NCBI RefSeq assembly: GCF_014648175.1
Contig: NZ_BMQP01000006.1
Coordinates: 62,001-126,000 of the forward strand
Source: Planobispora rosea
GTDB lineage: Bacteria > Actinomycetota > Actinomycetes > Streptosporangiales > Streptosporangiaceae
DNA length: 64,000 nucleotides
Direction of reading: 5' to 3'
In this document: in pieces, positions 17,365 to 26,104 of the stretch
Layout of the letters: every line of letters starts with the position of its first letter
How positions within the stretch are numbered: position 1 is the first letter of the stretch
Made by a program: the position numbers and the translations under genes
Notes under the pieces: model-generated
What the model saw: the letters and a program-made list of their open reading frames with translations, nothing else
The model's database searches: none
What the model was told of the DNA's origin: nothing

Positions 17365-18932
17365 CCGGTGACCGGCCGCCGCGGCCAGGCCCGTCACCGG
17401 CGGCGACGGGCCTGGTGGCGGTGGTCGCGACGGTGGCGGCGCTGCTCGGGATCGGGGTGCGGGCGCGGTTCGGCGGGCACGTGGCCGTCGACGAGCCGCA
17501 GTACCTGCTCACCGCTCTCTCGATCTTCGAGGACTTCGATCTCGACATCACCGACGAACTGGAGCGGCGGCGCTGGACGCCCTGGGCGGGGACCGAGGCG
17601 CTGCCCGTGCAGACCGAGGTGCTCGCCGACGGCACGCAGATCAGCCCGCACGACCCGCTGCTCCCGATCATCCTGGCCGTCCCGATGGGCCTGGGCGGCT
17701 GGGTGGCCGCCAAGGCCGCGCTGGCGCTCATGGCGGGCGCGCTCGCCGCGCTGACCCTGTGGACGGCGGTACGGAGGTTCGCGGTCCCGCGCCGGCTCGC
17801 GACCGGCGGCGTGCTCCTCGCCTCGGCGAGCGCCCCCCTGGCCGTCTACGGCCAGCAGGTCTACCCGGAGCTCCCCGCGGCGCTCGCCGCCGTCGCCGCC
17901 CTCGCCATCGTGACCGGCCCCGCCTTCGGACGGCGGCGTGACCTCGCCGCCTTCGGGCTGGTGATCACCGCGCTGCCGTGGTTGTCGGTCAAGTACGTCC
18001 CGGTGGCCGCCGCGCTCGCGCTGCCCGGCCTGTGGCGGCTGCGCGCCGACCGGCGGGCCCTCGCCGCCCTGGCCGGGGGGTTGGCCGCGATGGGCGCCGT
18101 CTACCTGGTGGTCCACCGGCTGATCTGGGGCGGCTGGACGGTCTACGCCAGCGGCGACCACTTCCAGGAGTCCGGTGAGTTCGGCGTGATGGGGTTCGAC
18201 CCCGACTTCACCGGGCGCGCGGTGCGGCTGGTCGGCCTGATGACCGACCGGGGGTACGGCCTGGCCGCCTGGCAACCGGCCTGGCTGCTGCTCCTGCCCG
18301 CCGTCGGCTACGGGCTCTGGCACCTGCGCCCGCGGAACCTCCCCACCGCCTCCCCCGACGACTCCTCCGACGGCTCCTCTGGTGCGCCTCTCCCCGCTCT
18401 CCCCGCTCCCCCCACCGCCTTCCGCAGCGCCGCGCTGCTGCTCCCGCTGGCCGCCGGGTGGCTCACCGCGACCTTCGTCGCGCTGACCATGAACGGCTAC
18501 TGGTGGCCGGGCCGCCAGACCGTGGTGGTGCTCCCCCTCGCCCTCCTGCTGATCCTGGCCTTCCTCCGCGACCGGCCCCGGTGGCTCCACCGCACCGGCC
18601 TGGCGCTGGGCACCGCCGGGCCGGTCACCTACGCCTGGCTGCTCGCCGACGGGTACGCCGTCCGGATCACCTGGGTCAGCGGCTTCGAACGGGTCGGCTC
18701 GCCGCTCTACCAGGCGATCCGTCCCCTCCTGCCCGACTATCGGAGCGGCTGGGACGCCTTCTGGCCGCTCCACCTGACCTGGGCCCTCATCTCCCTCCTC
18801 CTCGTCGCGTACGGCACGCCGTACCTCATGAAAGGAAAATCACATGAAGTCGATCCCGATCCGGACGACCGCCGCGGTCCTGGCCCTGGTCGGCGCGCTG
18901 ACCTTCGGCCTGACGGCCTGCGGCGGCGGTAA
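17361..18932 (+). CDS. Polytopic membrane protein, GT-C glycosyltransferase-like
   Basis: 523 residues with roughly ten hydrophobic segments. After the first segment (~16-33) there is an extracytoplasmic loop with HVAVDEPQYLL; an acidic pair here is characteristic of GT-C lipid-linked-sugar transferases. The hydrophobic core ends near residue 490 (LVAYGTPYL). The last ~34 residues are a charged tail whose coding region overlaps the next small ORF by 89 nt, so the tail may be dispensable or reflect a small frameshift. It overlaps the epimerase by 4 nt, implying coupled translation and a shared glycan pathway. GT-C call is tentative. Confidence 0.6.
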   Translation: MTGDRPPRPGPSPAATGLVAVVATVAALLGIGVRARFGGHVAVDEPQYLLTALSIFEDFDLDITDELERRRWTPWAGTEALPVQTEVLADGTQISPHDPLLPIILAVPMGLGGWVAAKAALALMAGALAALTLWTAVRRFAVPRRLATGGVLLASASAPLAVYGQQVYPELPAALAAVAALAIVTGPAFGRRRDLAAFGLVITALPWLSVKYVPVAAALALPGLWRLRADRRALAALAGGLAAMGAVYLVVHRLIWGGWTVYASGDHFQESGEFGVMGFDPDFTGRAVRLVGLMTDRGYGLAAWQPAWLLLLPAVGYGLWHLRPRNLPTASPDDSSDGSSGAPLPALPAPPTAFRSAALLLPLAAGWLTATFVALTMNGYWWPGRQTVVVLPLALLLILAFLRDRPRWLHRTGLALGTAGPVTYAWLLADGYAVRITWVSGFERVGSPLYQAIRPLLPDYRSGWDAFWPLHLTWALISLLLVAYGTPYLMKGKSHEVDPDPDDRRGPGPGRRADLRPDGLRRR

Positions 18933-18975
18933 CGAGGACGACGGCGGATCCGGCTCCTCCAGTTCCTCCGAATGA
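18844..18975 (+). CDS. Small lipoprotein, 43 residues
   Basis: ATG 18844 has a textbook ribosome site (AAAGGA, 7 nt away). The product starts MKSIPIRTTAAVLALVGAL and has a lipobox LTAC (Cys24). The mature part would be only ~20 residues, rich in Gly, Asp/Glu and Ser (CGGGNEDDGGSGSSSSSE). It starts inside the end of the membrane-protein gene and stops 40 nt before the Fe(III)-binding protein. A lipid-anchored acidic peptide next to an iron importer might bind metal or modulate the transporter; that is inference. No family recognised. Confidence 0.6.
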   Translation: MKSIPIRTTAAVLALVGALTFGLTACGGGNEDDGGSGSSSSSE

Positions 18976-19015
18976 TCGAGACCCCCGGTAAGGCCCGGTA
19001 AAGGAGGAACGACCG

Positions 19016-20029
19016 ATGTCCCTGCGCAGGCTGGTCGCCGTCGCTCTGATCCCTGTGGCGCTGCTGGCGTCCGCCTGCGGCGGGGACGGGGAGAGCTTCG
19101 ACGACGACTCCCTCGTCGTCTACTCCGGCCGCAACGAGAACCTCGTCGGCCCGCTGCTCGACAGGATGAAGGCCGCGACCGGCCTGGACGTCCAGGTCCG
19201 GTACGGCGACAGCGCCGAGCTGGCCGCGCAGATCCTCGAAGAGGGCGAGGAGACGCGGGCCGATGTGTTCTTCTCCCAGGACGCCGGGGCGCTCGGGGCG
19301 CTGAGCAGGCACCGGATGCTCGCCCCCATCCCCCAGGAGGCGCTGGCGAGGGTGCCGGCGGAGTACCGCGGCTCGGACGGCACCTGGGTGGGCGTCTCCG
19401 GCCGGTCCCGAGTGATCGTCTACGATCCGCGGACCGTCGCGGCCCCGCCCAAGAGCGTCTTCGAGCTGACCGACCCGAAATGGAAGGGCAAGGTGGGCTG
19501 GGCGCCGACGAACGCCTCCTTCCAGTCGTTCGTCACCGCGATGCGGGTGATCTCGGGCGAGGACAGGGCCCGGCAGTGGCTGGAGGAGATGAAGGCCAAC
19601 GGCGCCCAGACCTTCTCCAGCAACGTCAACATCCTCAACGCCGTGGACGAGGGCAAGCTCCAGCTCGGGCTGATCAACCACTACTACTGGTACGAGAAGG
19701 TGGCCGAGAGAGGGCGGAACGGGGTGCCGTCCCGGCTGGCCTACCTGCCGGCCGGTGACCCGGGCGCGCTGGTCAACGTGGCGGGCGTGGGCATGCTGAA
19801 GGCGTCCAAGCACCCCGAGGCCGCCAGGAAGGCGGTGGACTTCCTCCTGGGCACCGAGGCGCAGAAGTACTTCGCCGAGACCACCAAGGAGTACCCGCTG
19901 ATCTCCGGCGTCCCGGCCGCCTCCGGCCTGCCGCCGTTCGACTCGCTCAAGGGACCCGACGTCGACCTGGCCCGGCTCGACTCGATCGAGCAGACCGTCG
20001 CCCTGCTGCAAGACGTGGGCCTGGTCTGA
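19016..20029 (+). CDS. fbpA: Fe(III) ABC transporter substrate-binding lipoprotein
   Basis: 337 residues with signal peptide and lipobox (LLASAC, Cys21). Family signatures of bacterial ferric-iron binding proteins include LVVYSGRNENLV, ADVFFSQDAGALGAL and the iron-ligand tyrosine pair region INHYYWYEK. Strong ribosome site AAAGGAGGAA before ATG 19016. The permease starts 2 nt after its stop. It would capture Fe3+ outside the membrane and hand it to the FbpB/FbpC importer. Confidence 0.9.
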   Translation: MSLRRLVAVALIPVALLASACGGDGESFDDDSLVVYSGRNENLVGPLLDRMKAATGLDVQVRYGDSAELAAQILEEGEETRADVFFSQDAGALGALSRHRMLAPIPQEALARVPAEYRGSDGTWVGVSGRSRVIVYDPRTVAAPPKSVFELTDPKWKGKVGWAPTNASFQSFVTAMRVISGEDRARQWLEEMKANGAQTFSSNVNILNAVDEGKLQLGLINHYYWYEKVAERGRNGVPSRLAYLPAGDPGALVNVAGVGMLKASKHPEAARKAVDFLLGTEAQKYFAETTKEYPLISGVPAASGLPPFDSLKGPDVDLARLDSIEQTVALLQDVGLV

Positions 20030-20031
20030 GG

Positions 20032-21603
20032 ATGGCCCTCCGCCGCGTCCCCGTCATCCCCGGGCGGACGGCCGCCGGCCGCGCGCGTCCGGGGACGGCC
20101 GCCCGCCGCATCCCCGCGGGGCTGCTGGCGCCGGCCGGGGTCACCGCGGCGCTGGCGCTGCTGCCGGTGGGCTATCTGGCGGTCCGCTCCGCCGAGGCAG
20201 GGGCGGACGCCGTGGCGCGGACCCTGCTGCGGAGCCGGACGCTGGAGCTGGCGGCGCGCAGCCTGGGGCTGGCGGCGGTGGTGACCGTGCTGTGCGTGGC
20301 CGTCGGGGTCACGCTGGCCTGGCTGGTCGTCCGGAGCGACCTGCCCGGCCGCCGGTTCTTCGGCGTGCTGGCGGCGCTGCCGCTGGCGGTGCCGTCCTAT
20401 GTGGCCGCCTACACCTGGGTGGCCGCGACCGGGGTCGAGGGTTTCGGCGGGTCGGTCCTGGTGCTGACGCTGTGCAGCTATCCCTACGTCTACCTTCCGG
20501 TGGCCGCCGCGCTGCGCCGCATGGACCCGGCCATGGAGGAGGTCGCGCTCTCCCTGGGGCGGGGCAGGCGGGGCGTCGTGCTCCGGCAGCTGCGGCCCTC
20601 GGCCGCCGCCGGCGGGCTGCTGGTCGCCATGTACGTGCTCGCGGAGTTCGGCGCGGTGGCGATCATGCGGTTCGACGTGTTCACCACGCAGATCTACACC
20701 TCCTACCGGTCGGGCTTCAGCCGCACCCCGGCCGCGGTGCTCGGCCTGCTGCTGGTGGCGATCACACTGGTGATCGTGGTGGCGGAGTCCCGCACCCGGG
20801 GCCGGGCCGGCTACGCCACGCGCGGTGCCCCGGCCCGCAGGCCCCCGGCGGTCCGGCTGGGCGTCGCGGCCCGCGCGGGCGCGCTGGCCTGGTCCGCCGC
20901 GCTGGCCGGGCTGGCGGTCGGGTTCCCCCTGGCGGGCATCGGCTACTGGCTCGCGGACGGCTCCTCGGCCGGGGCGGACGCGGCCAGGCTCGCCGAGGCG
21001 GTGGCCGCCACGCTCGGCGTCGCGGCGGCGGGGGCGGTGCTCACCACCGCGCTGGCCGTACCGGTCGGGATCATCGCGGCCCGGTACCGGGGCCGTACGG
21101 CGACCCTCCTGGAGCAGTCGACCTACGTGGGACACTCGCTGCCCGGCATCGTCATGGCGCTGTCTCTGGTGTTCTTCGCGGTGCGCTACCTCCCGGCGGT
21201 CTACCAGCGCTGGCCGCTGCTGGTGATCGCCTACGCGGTGCTGTTCATGCCCGCGGCCGTCGGCGCGGTGCGGGCCTCGGTGCTCCAGTCGCCGCCGGTC
21301 CTGGAGGAGGTGGCCCGCTCGCTGGGCCGCGGCCCGTTGCGGGCCGTCGGCGAGGTCACCCTCCCGCTCGCCCTGCCCGGCGTGCTCGCCGGGGCGGCGC
21401 TGGTGTTCCTGACGGCCATGAAGGAGCTGCCCGCGACCCTGCTGCTGCGGCCCACGGGCATGGACACGCTCGCCACCCGGCTGTGGACGGAGACCGGTTC
21501 GGGAGCGTACGGCGCCGCCGCGCCGTACGCCGCCCTGCTGATGCTGCTCGCGGCCGTCCCCGGGTTCGTGCTCGGCCGCCGGTCCCTTGAGGAGGTCCCG
21601 TGA
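20032..21603 (+). CDS. fbpB: Fe(III) ABC transporter permease (fused, two permease domains)
   Basis: 523 residues with about twelve membrane segments in two homologous halves, each carrying an EAA loop that docks the ATPase: EEVALSLGRGRRGVVLRQL in the first half and EEVARSLGRGPLRAVGEV in the second. This is the usual architecture of ferric-iron permeases of the SfuB/FbpB type. It starts 2 nt after fbpA, and its TGA overlaps a GTG that opens a ladder of tiny ORFs leading into fbpC. Confidence 0.9.
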   Translation: MALRRVPVIPGRTAAGRARPGTAARRIPAGLLAPAGVTAALALLPVGYLAVRSAEAGADAVARTLLRSRTLELAARSLGLAAVVTVLCVAVGVTLAWLVVRSDLPGRRFFGVLAALPLAVPSYVAAYTWVAATGVEGFGGSVLVLTLCSYPYVYLPVAAALRRMDPAMEEVALSLGRGRRGVVLRQLRPSAAAGGLLVAMYVLAEFGAVAIMRFDVFTTQIYTSYRSGFSRTPAAVLGLLLVAITLVIVVAESRTRGRAGYATRGAPARRPPAVRLGVAARAGALAWSAALAGLAVGFPLAGIGYWLADGSSAGADAARLAEAVAATLGVAAAGAVLTTALAVPVGIIAARYRGRTATLLEQSTYVGHSLPGIVMALSLVFFAVRYLPAVYQRWPLLVIAYAVLFMPAAVGAVRASVLQSPPVLEEVARSLGRGPLRAVGEVTLPLALPGVLAGAALVFLTAMKELPATLLLRPTGMDTLATRLWTETGSGAYGAAAPYAALLMLLAAVPGFVLGRRSLEEVP

Positions 21604-21650
21604 AGTCCGTGGAGGTCCCGTGAAGTCCGTGGAGGTCCCGTGAAGCTCAC
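21591..21650 (+). repeat. Triplicated 20-bp translation-start module between fbpB and fbpC
   Basis: Two exact copies of ggaggtcccgtgaagtccgt (21591-21610, 21611-21630) and a third ending at the true fbpC start (21631-21650). Each copy holds a GGAGG ribosome site and a GTG. GTG 21600 overlaps the fbpB stop and encodes MKSVEVP; its stop overlaps GTG 21620, which encodes the same 7-mer; its stop overlaps GTG 21640, the fbpC start. Because 20 is not a multiple of three, each copy restores a GTGA stop/start overlap. Confidence 0.9.
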
Positions 21651-22758
21651 CGTCACGGACGTGCGCAAGTCCTTCGGCGCCACGGAGGTGCTGCGCGGGG
21701 CGTCGCTGACGGTCCGGGAGGGCGACCTCGCCGCGGTGCTCGGCCCGTCCGGCTGCGGCAAGACCACCCTGCTCCGGATCGTCGCGGGCTTCGAGAGCCC
21801 GGACGGCGGGTCGGTGCGGATCGGTGACCGGGAGGTGGCCGGCCTGCCGCCGGACAAGCGCGGGGTCGGGATCGTCCCGCAGGAGGCGGCGCTCTTCCCG
21901 CACCTGTCGGTGGCACGCAACGTCGGCTTCGGGCTGCCGCGCGGGTCGTCCGGGCGGACCGCGCGGATCGAGGAGTGCCTGGAGCTGGTCGGGCTGGCCG
22001 GGTACGGCGACCGCATGCCGCACCAGCTGTCCGGCGGGCAGCAGCAGCGGGTGGCCGTGGCCCGGGCGCTCGCGCCCCGGCCCGGGGTGGTGCTGCTGGA
22101 CGAGCCGTTCAACGCGCTGGACCGTTCGCTCCGGGTGAGCGTGCGCGACGAGGTCCGGGCGGCGCTGAAGCGGGCCGGGGCGACCGCCGTGCTGGTCACC
22201 CACGACCAGGAGGAGGCGCTGTCCATGGCCGACGCCGTCGCCGTCATGCGGGAGGGCAGGATCGTCCAGGAGGGCACGCCCGCGTCGATCTACGCGGCCC
22301 CGTGCGACCTGGGGGTGGCGACGTTCGTGGGGGAGGCGGTGGTCCTGCCGGCGGTCCTGTCGGCCTCCCACGGCCGGGACACCGTCTCGTGTGAGCTCGG
22401 CGACCTGCTCCCGCGCCGCGACGGGGTCCCGGGAGCGGGGAACAGGACGGGCGGGGCGGGGAACGGGACGGTCGGGGCGGCGGACGGGAGGCCCGGGACA
22501 CCGGGGGCGGACGTCACCGCCACCGCAGGGGCGGGCACGGTCGCGCTCCGGCCGGAGCAGTTCGTGCTCCGCGCGCCGGGGGAGGGCGTGGAAGGGCTGG
22601 TCGAGCGGGTGGAGTTCTTCGGGCACGACGCGGCGGTGACGGTCATGCTGGAGTCGGGGACCGTGATCCGGGCCCGCACGCGGGGCGACCTGCCGCACCG
22701 GCCGGGCGACCGGGTCGGCGTCGCCGTCGAGGGACCGGTGCTGTTCTTCACCGGCTGA
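21640..22758 (+). CDS. fbpC: Fe(III) ABC transporter ATP-binding protein
   Basis: 372 residues. Walker A GPSGCGKTT, signature LSGGQQQR, Walker B VVLLDEP and the H-loop (VTHDQEEA) are complete. The C-terminal TOBE-like domain (~270-372) is interrupted by a repetitive insertion (GAGNRTGGAGNGTVGAADG, DNA 22434-22490 region). GTG 21640 is the last of three identical start modules. It powers iron uptake through FbpB and closes the operon that begins at the iron box. Confidence 0.9.
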   Translation: MKLTVTDVRKSFGATEVLRGASLTVREGDLAAVLGPSGCGKTTLLRIVAGFESPDGGSVRIGDREVAGLPPDKRGVGIVPQEAALFPHLSVARNVGFGLPRGSSGRTARIEECLELVGLAGYGDRMPHQLSGGQQQRVAVARALAPRPGVVLLDEPFNALDRSLRVSVRDEVRAALKRAGATAVLVTHDQEEALSMADAVAVMREGRIVQEGTPASIYAAPCDLGVATFVGEAVVLPAVLSASHGRDTVSCELGDLLPRRDGVPGAGNRTGGAGNGTVGAADGRPGTPGADVTATAGAGTVALRPEQFVLRAPGEGVEGLVERVEFFGHDAAVTVMLESGTVIRARTRGDLPHRPGDRVGVAVEGPVLFFTG

Positions 22759-22949
22759 ACCGGCGCCGGGAAGAGGGTCTCCCCGTACCTGCGATATGTC
22801 CGGAGCCGCGGTAACCGCACGAGAACATGGGTAGCCTCGATTCGCGATGTCCTTGTGACATAACCGATGTGACTGATGTCTGACTGTTCTCGCTCCAGAA
22901 TCAGAGGCTCTTCGTCGGCCAGCGGCCCCGCAGAAGGAGAGTTCCGGAG

Positions 22950-23423
22950 ATGGATCTCAAGGAATACATCGAGATGTTCAAGGACGGCGGCGTGAAGGCC
23001 ATGCTCGACTGGGACGCCCTCAGAGACATGGACTGCGCCGTCTCGACTGTTTACTCGCGTTCAAGAGACCTGCTGTCGAGCATTTTCACCGTGTGGTACG
23101 AGCGTCCGGACGGCACGAACGGGGATTGGCGTAACCGGACGGATCGTCCGTTGCGTGTGGGTGACGTCTATCGCACACATTCCACGTGGCCCGAGGTGAG
23201 ACGCCGCCGTATCGCTGCGCTGAGCGATACCTTCCGGCGGGAGCCCGAGCCCGTGCAACTGGTGCTTCCCGCTTATTCCTTGGGTGACGAACGCCTGTTG
23301 CTCCTGGACGGGACGCACCGTTCCGTGGCCGCGCACCTGGCCGGTGCCGATGTACGTCTCTTTATTTTCATGGTCAAGGGTCCCGTGGATGATAAGATAC
23401 TGCCCGATCTGATGCATTTTTAA
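22950..23423 (+). CDS. Hypothetical protein with ParB/sulfiredoxin-like DGxHR motif
   Basis: 157 residues, start ATG 22950 with AGAAGGAGA upstream. Unrecognised overall, but LLLLDGTHRSVAAHLAG (DGTHR at 120-124) resembles the nucleotide-binding box of the ParB/sulfiredoxin superfamily, some of whose members are small-molecule kinases. It is cytosolic. Base composition is clearly lower in GC than the flanking genes, which suggests acquisition. The same kind of motif occurs in the membrane protein at 24689-26080, hinting at a shared ligand or function. Confidence 0.5.
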   Translation: MDLKEYIEMFKDGGVKAMLDWDALRDMDCAVSTVYSRSRDLLSSIFTVWYERPDGTNGDWRNRTDRPLRVGDVYRTHSTWPEVRRRRIAALSDTFRREPEPVQLVLPAYSLGDERLLLLDGTHRSVAAHLAGADVRLFIFMVKGPVDDKILPDLMHF

Positions 23424-23628
23424 CGATCATTCTGCGATCGGTGATCCGCCGAGGCCTTTCTCCGTTGTTTCCGATCGAGTCGATCGCAAGTGCTGGGGCT
23501 ATCACCGCTACGCGGTGACGCGGGCCGGACGAGGATTGGCGAAGAAGGCCCAGGAATCCGCTACCGCGATGATCCGGGGTCCGCGGCGGCCCAGACCCAG
23601 GGAACTGGCCGCGGCGCGCCTGTGACCG

Positions 23629-24606
23629 CTATCCGAGAATTGAGCGAGCAGTATGAAGAAGATTGTCGATGGCCGCGTCGATGTTCCCCGATGGATCGGT
23701 TCTCCAGAGCGCTGGTGACGCCGGATGCCTCTGGGACCTCATCACCACCAACGAGCCGGCCTCAAGTACACATTCGACACCGAGCAATTCGTAGGCCCCC
23801 GGAGCGCCGTCGGTCTCTGCGTTGGACCAGCGCGTGAACACATCTTGCGGTGGCATGGCGGCTACCGCGAGCCGAGCCGACCAGCGGGCAGCGTCGAACA
23901 TCTTAGGGCCCAACAGGGCGGAGGCATCGAACAGGACTAACGTGCCATCGGGTCTGCGGGCGATGTTTCCAAAGGTCAAGTCCCCATGCAGGGGCGCCAG
24001 CCCGCCACCTCCATAGTGAAGCCCTGCCGCGGAGTGCCACGCCAGCGGCACGGACCTTCCGTCTGCGCGCAGCGCCGACGCGCACGCCTCCCAGCGAGGC
24101 AGCATGGTATCTCCGAGAGGCCGCAGGACATCGGCCAAGTGTGGAACGGGCTCGTGCATCGCAGCCCCCCATCCGGCGAGCACGTCTGTCGCCATCAGAC
24201 ATTCCTGATACGTCACATCGATAGGAGTGTGCGACAGGTGCTCCATCAGGAGCCAACTGCAATCGGCCGTCGTTCCCGTCTCCAGCCGCGGAACTGAGAC
24301 CCCGCGCCGGCCCCACTCCTTGAGGAGAGGTCCTTCTCCTCTGGGACGGTCGCCGTACACCTTCAAGACCACATCTGAGGCGACCTCATCCAGACCCGGC
24401 ACACGGCATCGCTCGAAGCGCAGTAGGAGGCGTGGTTTGTCGTCCTTTACGAGAACGCCGACGAAGCCATCCAGTCCCAGGTGCGAGACGAGATCGGGGA
24501 CGGCCGCAACAGCACTCCTGATCTTGGCTTCTGCCTGCGGATCCCGCTGCCCGACGCGAGCGATTTGCTCGTTCAGGCTCTTGGTGAGCCGGTATGAAGA
24601 GGTCAT
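23629..24606 (-). CDS. Aminoglycoside-phosphotransferase-like kinase
   Basis: 325 residues. The catalytic loop LHGDLTFGNI (207-216) and the metal-binding Asp (D227, LVLFDAS) are those of APH/choline-kinase-fold small-molecule kinases; LLRFERC and VVLKVYGD in the N-lobe would hold ATP. ATG 24606 is chosen because the conserved-looking region starts there and the 82-bp divergent gap is then free for promoters; the frame stays open upstream. Substrate unknown. It lies between the two DGxHR proteins in a lower-GC island and diverges from the second. Confidence 0.65.
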   Translation of the reverse strand: MTSSYRLTKSLNEQIARVGQRDPQAEAKIRSAVAAVPDLVSHLGLDGFVGVLVKDDKPRLLLRFERCRVPGLDEVASDVVLKVYGDRPRGEGPLLKEWGRRGVSVPRLETGTTADCSWLLMEHLSHTPIDVTYQECLMATDVLAGWGAAMHEPVPHLADVLRPLGDTMLPRWEACASALRADGRSVPLAWHSAAGLHYGGGGLAPLHGDLTFGNIARRPDGTLVLFDASALLGPKMFDAARWSARLAVAAMPPQDVFTRWSNAETDGAPGAYELLGVECVLEAGSLVVMRSQRHPASPALWRTDPSGNIDAAIDNLLHTARSILG

Positions 24607-24688
24607 ACTCGATGCTATCTCGAAAAGTATGCGGCAGGGGCGACGGCTTCCATGTACCCTGATCCCGTCTAATCGGAGAGAGAATGGC

Positions 24689-26080
24689 GTGGAGCAGCAG
24701 AATGAGCGGGCGGGCAACCTGCGCCGTCGGGCCGCAAGCGTATCCTTATGGCTCTCGGCGGTGTTCCTCGCCGTAGGACTGCCACTGTTGCTCGCCTGGC
24801 TGGCGATCTCCCTCGAGCCGTCGCAGTGGCATTGGAACGACTGGATAAATCAATTCACACAGATTTCCACCGGCGTCATCTTCTTCGGCTTGGCCTGGTT
24901 TCTCGGACGAAAGAGCGAACAGCGTTCCGAGGCCATGGCGAACGCTGAACTGATCACGTCGATGGGTGCCCTCTCGACGAGTAGTGCGCGCGCCTACGCA
25001 GGAAGCGACGCACAGGCACTAAGAATTGCGGCGGACGCCCGCGCGGCCCTTCAGCACTATCCTCGCGCGCAATACACAGAACAGAGTCGGCTGATCGCGA
25101 AGGTCGTCGACTCATACAGTGATCTGATCTTCGGGACGTTCAGCCGCGCCGACGGGCTTCCTCGATCGATATGGGATGGCCTGATCGGCGGAGCGTACGA
25201 TGTGATCGCCGACGCGGAACTCCTGGCCGGGAGCCTTCGGCGCGATCTCCAAAAGCGCCAGCTTATTGACATGGTGGAACACATCAAATTCGCGATCGAG
25301 ATAGGGCAGGAAGTCCGCAAGTTCGACGAGGTGCTGGCTCCGGACCAGTCATATCGGCCACGAGCTCTCGAGGGGGTGTGGGAAGGGAGGCACGTAAAGG
25401 ACTCGGAATCGTTGTCAAGAATCTCGCGACTGGAGTTGCTCTATCGACGCGAGCTCACGGTTGTGCATAACTGGAGTATTCTAAAGAAGCGTGCCGGCAA
25501 GTTGAAATGCTCGGCCGTCCTGCACGATGTCACCGACACGGGCGATTGGTTCTCGCCGTGGTTCGTACGCCGCCCGGGGAACGGCCTTCTTGAACCCGTG
25601 AACGTCGTCGGGGATCTCCTGGGGAACGAGATAGCTCGATTCGACCAGATATGCGATGCGCCAGAGATCCCCGTCTACCCTTCCCCGCTAAGGCACTCCG
25701 AGATTCCGTCCGGTATGCGTGAAACCACGATAGCGAGCCATTGCAAGATTCTTGAAGACACCGCCACGAGGACCATATGCGTCTTAACGTATGAGGTTAA
25801 ATGCGCCGACAGGGTGTCACGGCGGATAGTTCTCGACGGAAACCATCGCCTGGCTGCGGCGCGACGACTCGCTGCCGCCTCGCCGGAGACGAGCCGACAG
25901 CCTATGCGTGTATTGGAATTTCTTATCGAGGAACATGAGAGAATAGAAGAAAAAATGCCACCGCCTGATAAGTTCAAAGGTTGGGCATGGAACGGTTTCA
26001 CGCCTGACGTGCATGTTCTCCGTACAATTTGCACCACCCCGCCGTCAAACCACAGGCCGCCGAGCTACAGCCCGGAGTGA
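24689..26080 (+). CDS. Membrane-anchored protein with C-terminal DGNHR (ParB/Srx-like) motif
   Basis: 463 residues. Two N-terminal membrane segments (~17-42 and ~57-73) anchor a large cytosolic region. Residues ~330-420 contain RRIVLDGNHRLAAARRLA (DGNHR at 383-387), matching the substrate/nucleotide box of ParB/sulfiredoxin-like folds. GTG 24689 follows GGAGAG at proper spacing; an ATG at 24629 is possible but lacks one. Codon use includes AAA, ATA and TTA-type codons rare in this genome, supporting horizontal origin. No known family; could be a membrane sensor or effector with the neighbouring kinase. Confidence 0.55.
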   Translation: MEQQNERAGNLRRRAASVSLWLSAVFLAVGLPLLLAWLAISLEPSQWHWNDWINQFTQISTGVIFFGLAWFLGRKSEQRSEAMANAELITSMGALSTSSARAYAGSDAQALRIAADARAALQHYPRAQYTEQSRLIAKVVDSYSDLIFGTFSRADGLPRSIWDGLIGGAYDVIADAELLAGSLRRDLQKRQLIDMVEHIKFAIEIGQEVRKFDEVLAPDQSYRPRALEGVWEGRHVKDSESLSRISRLELLYRRELTVVHNWSILKKRAGKLKCSAVLHDVTDTGDWFSPWFVRRPGNGLLEPVNVVGDLLGNEIARFDQICDAPEIPVYPSPLRHSEIPSGMRETTIASHCKILEDTATRTICVLTYEVKCADRVSRRIVLDGNHRLAAARRLAAASPETSRQPMRVLEFLIEEHERIEEKMPPPDKFKGWAWNGFTPDVHVLRTICTTPPSNHRPPSYSPE

Positions 26081-26104
26081 GCAGTCGACGATATTGATGC
26101 CGAA

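Noticed and set aside
19741-22698. 985-codon open frame on the minus strand opposite the Fe(III) transporter
   Set aside because: Arg/Gly/Gln/Pro-rich low-complexity product with no motif; lies antisense to three well-recognised genes.
23485-23625. Possible C-terminal gene remnant (RYAVTRAGRGLAKKA...) after the DGTHR gene
   Set aside because: Some resemblance to a helix-turn-helix or transposase tail, but too short and without a motif to support a call.
24227-24688. N-terminal extension of the DGNHR protein
   Set aside because: It lies antisense to the APH-like gene, is Arg/Ser/Thr-rich and lacks a ribosome site; GTG 24689 has one.
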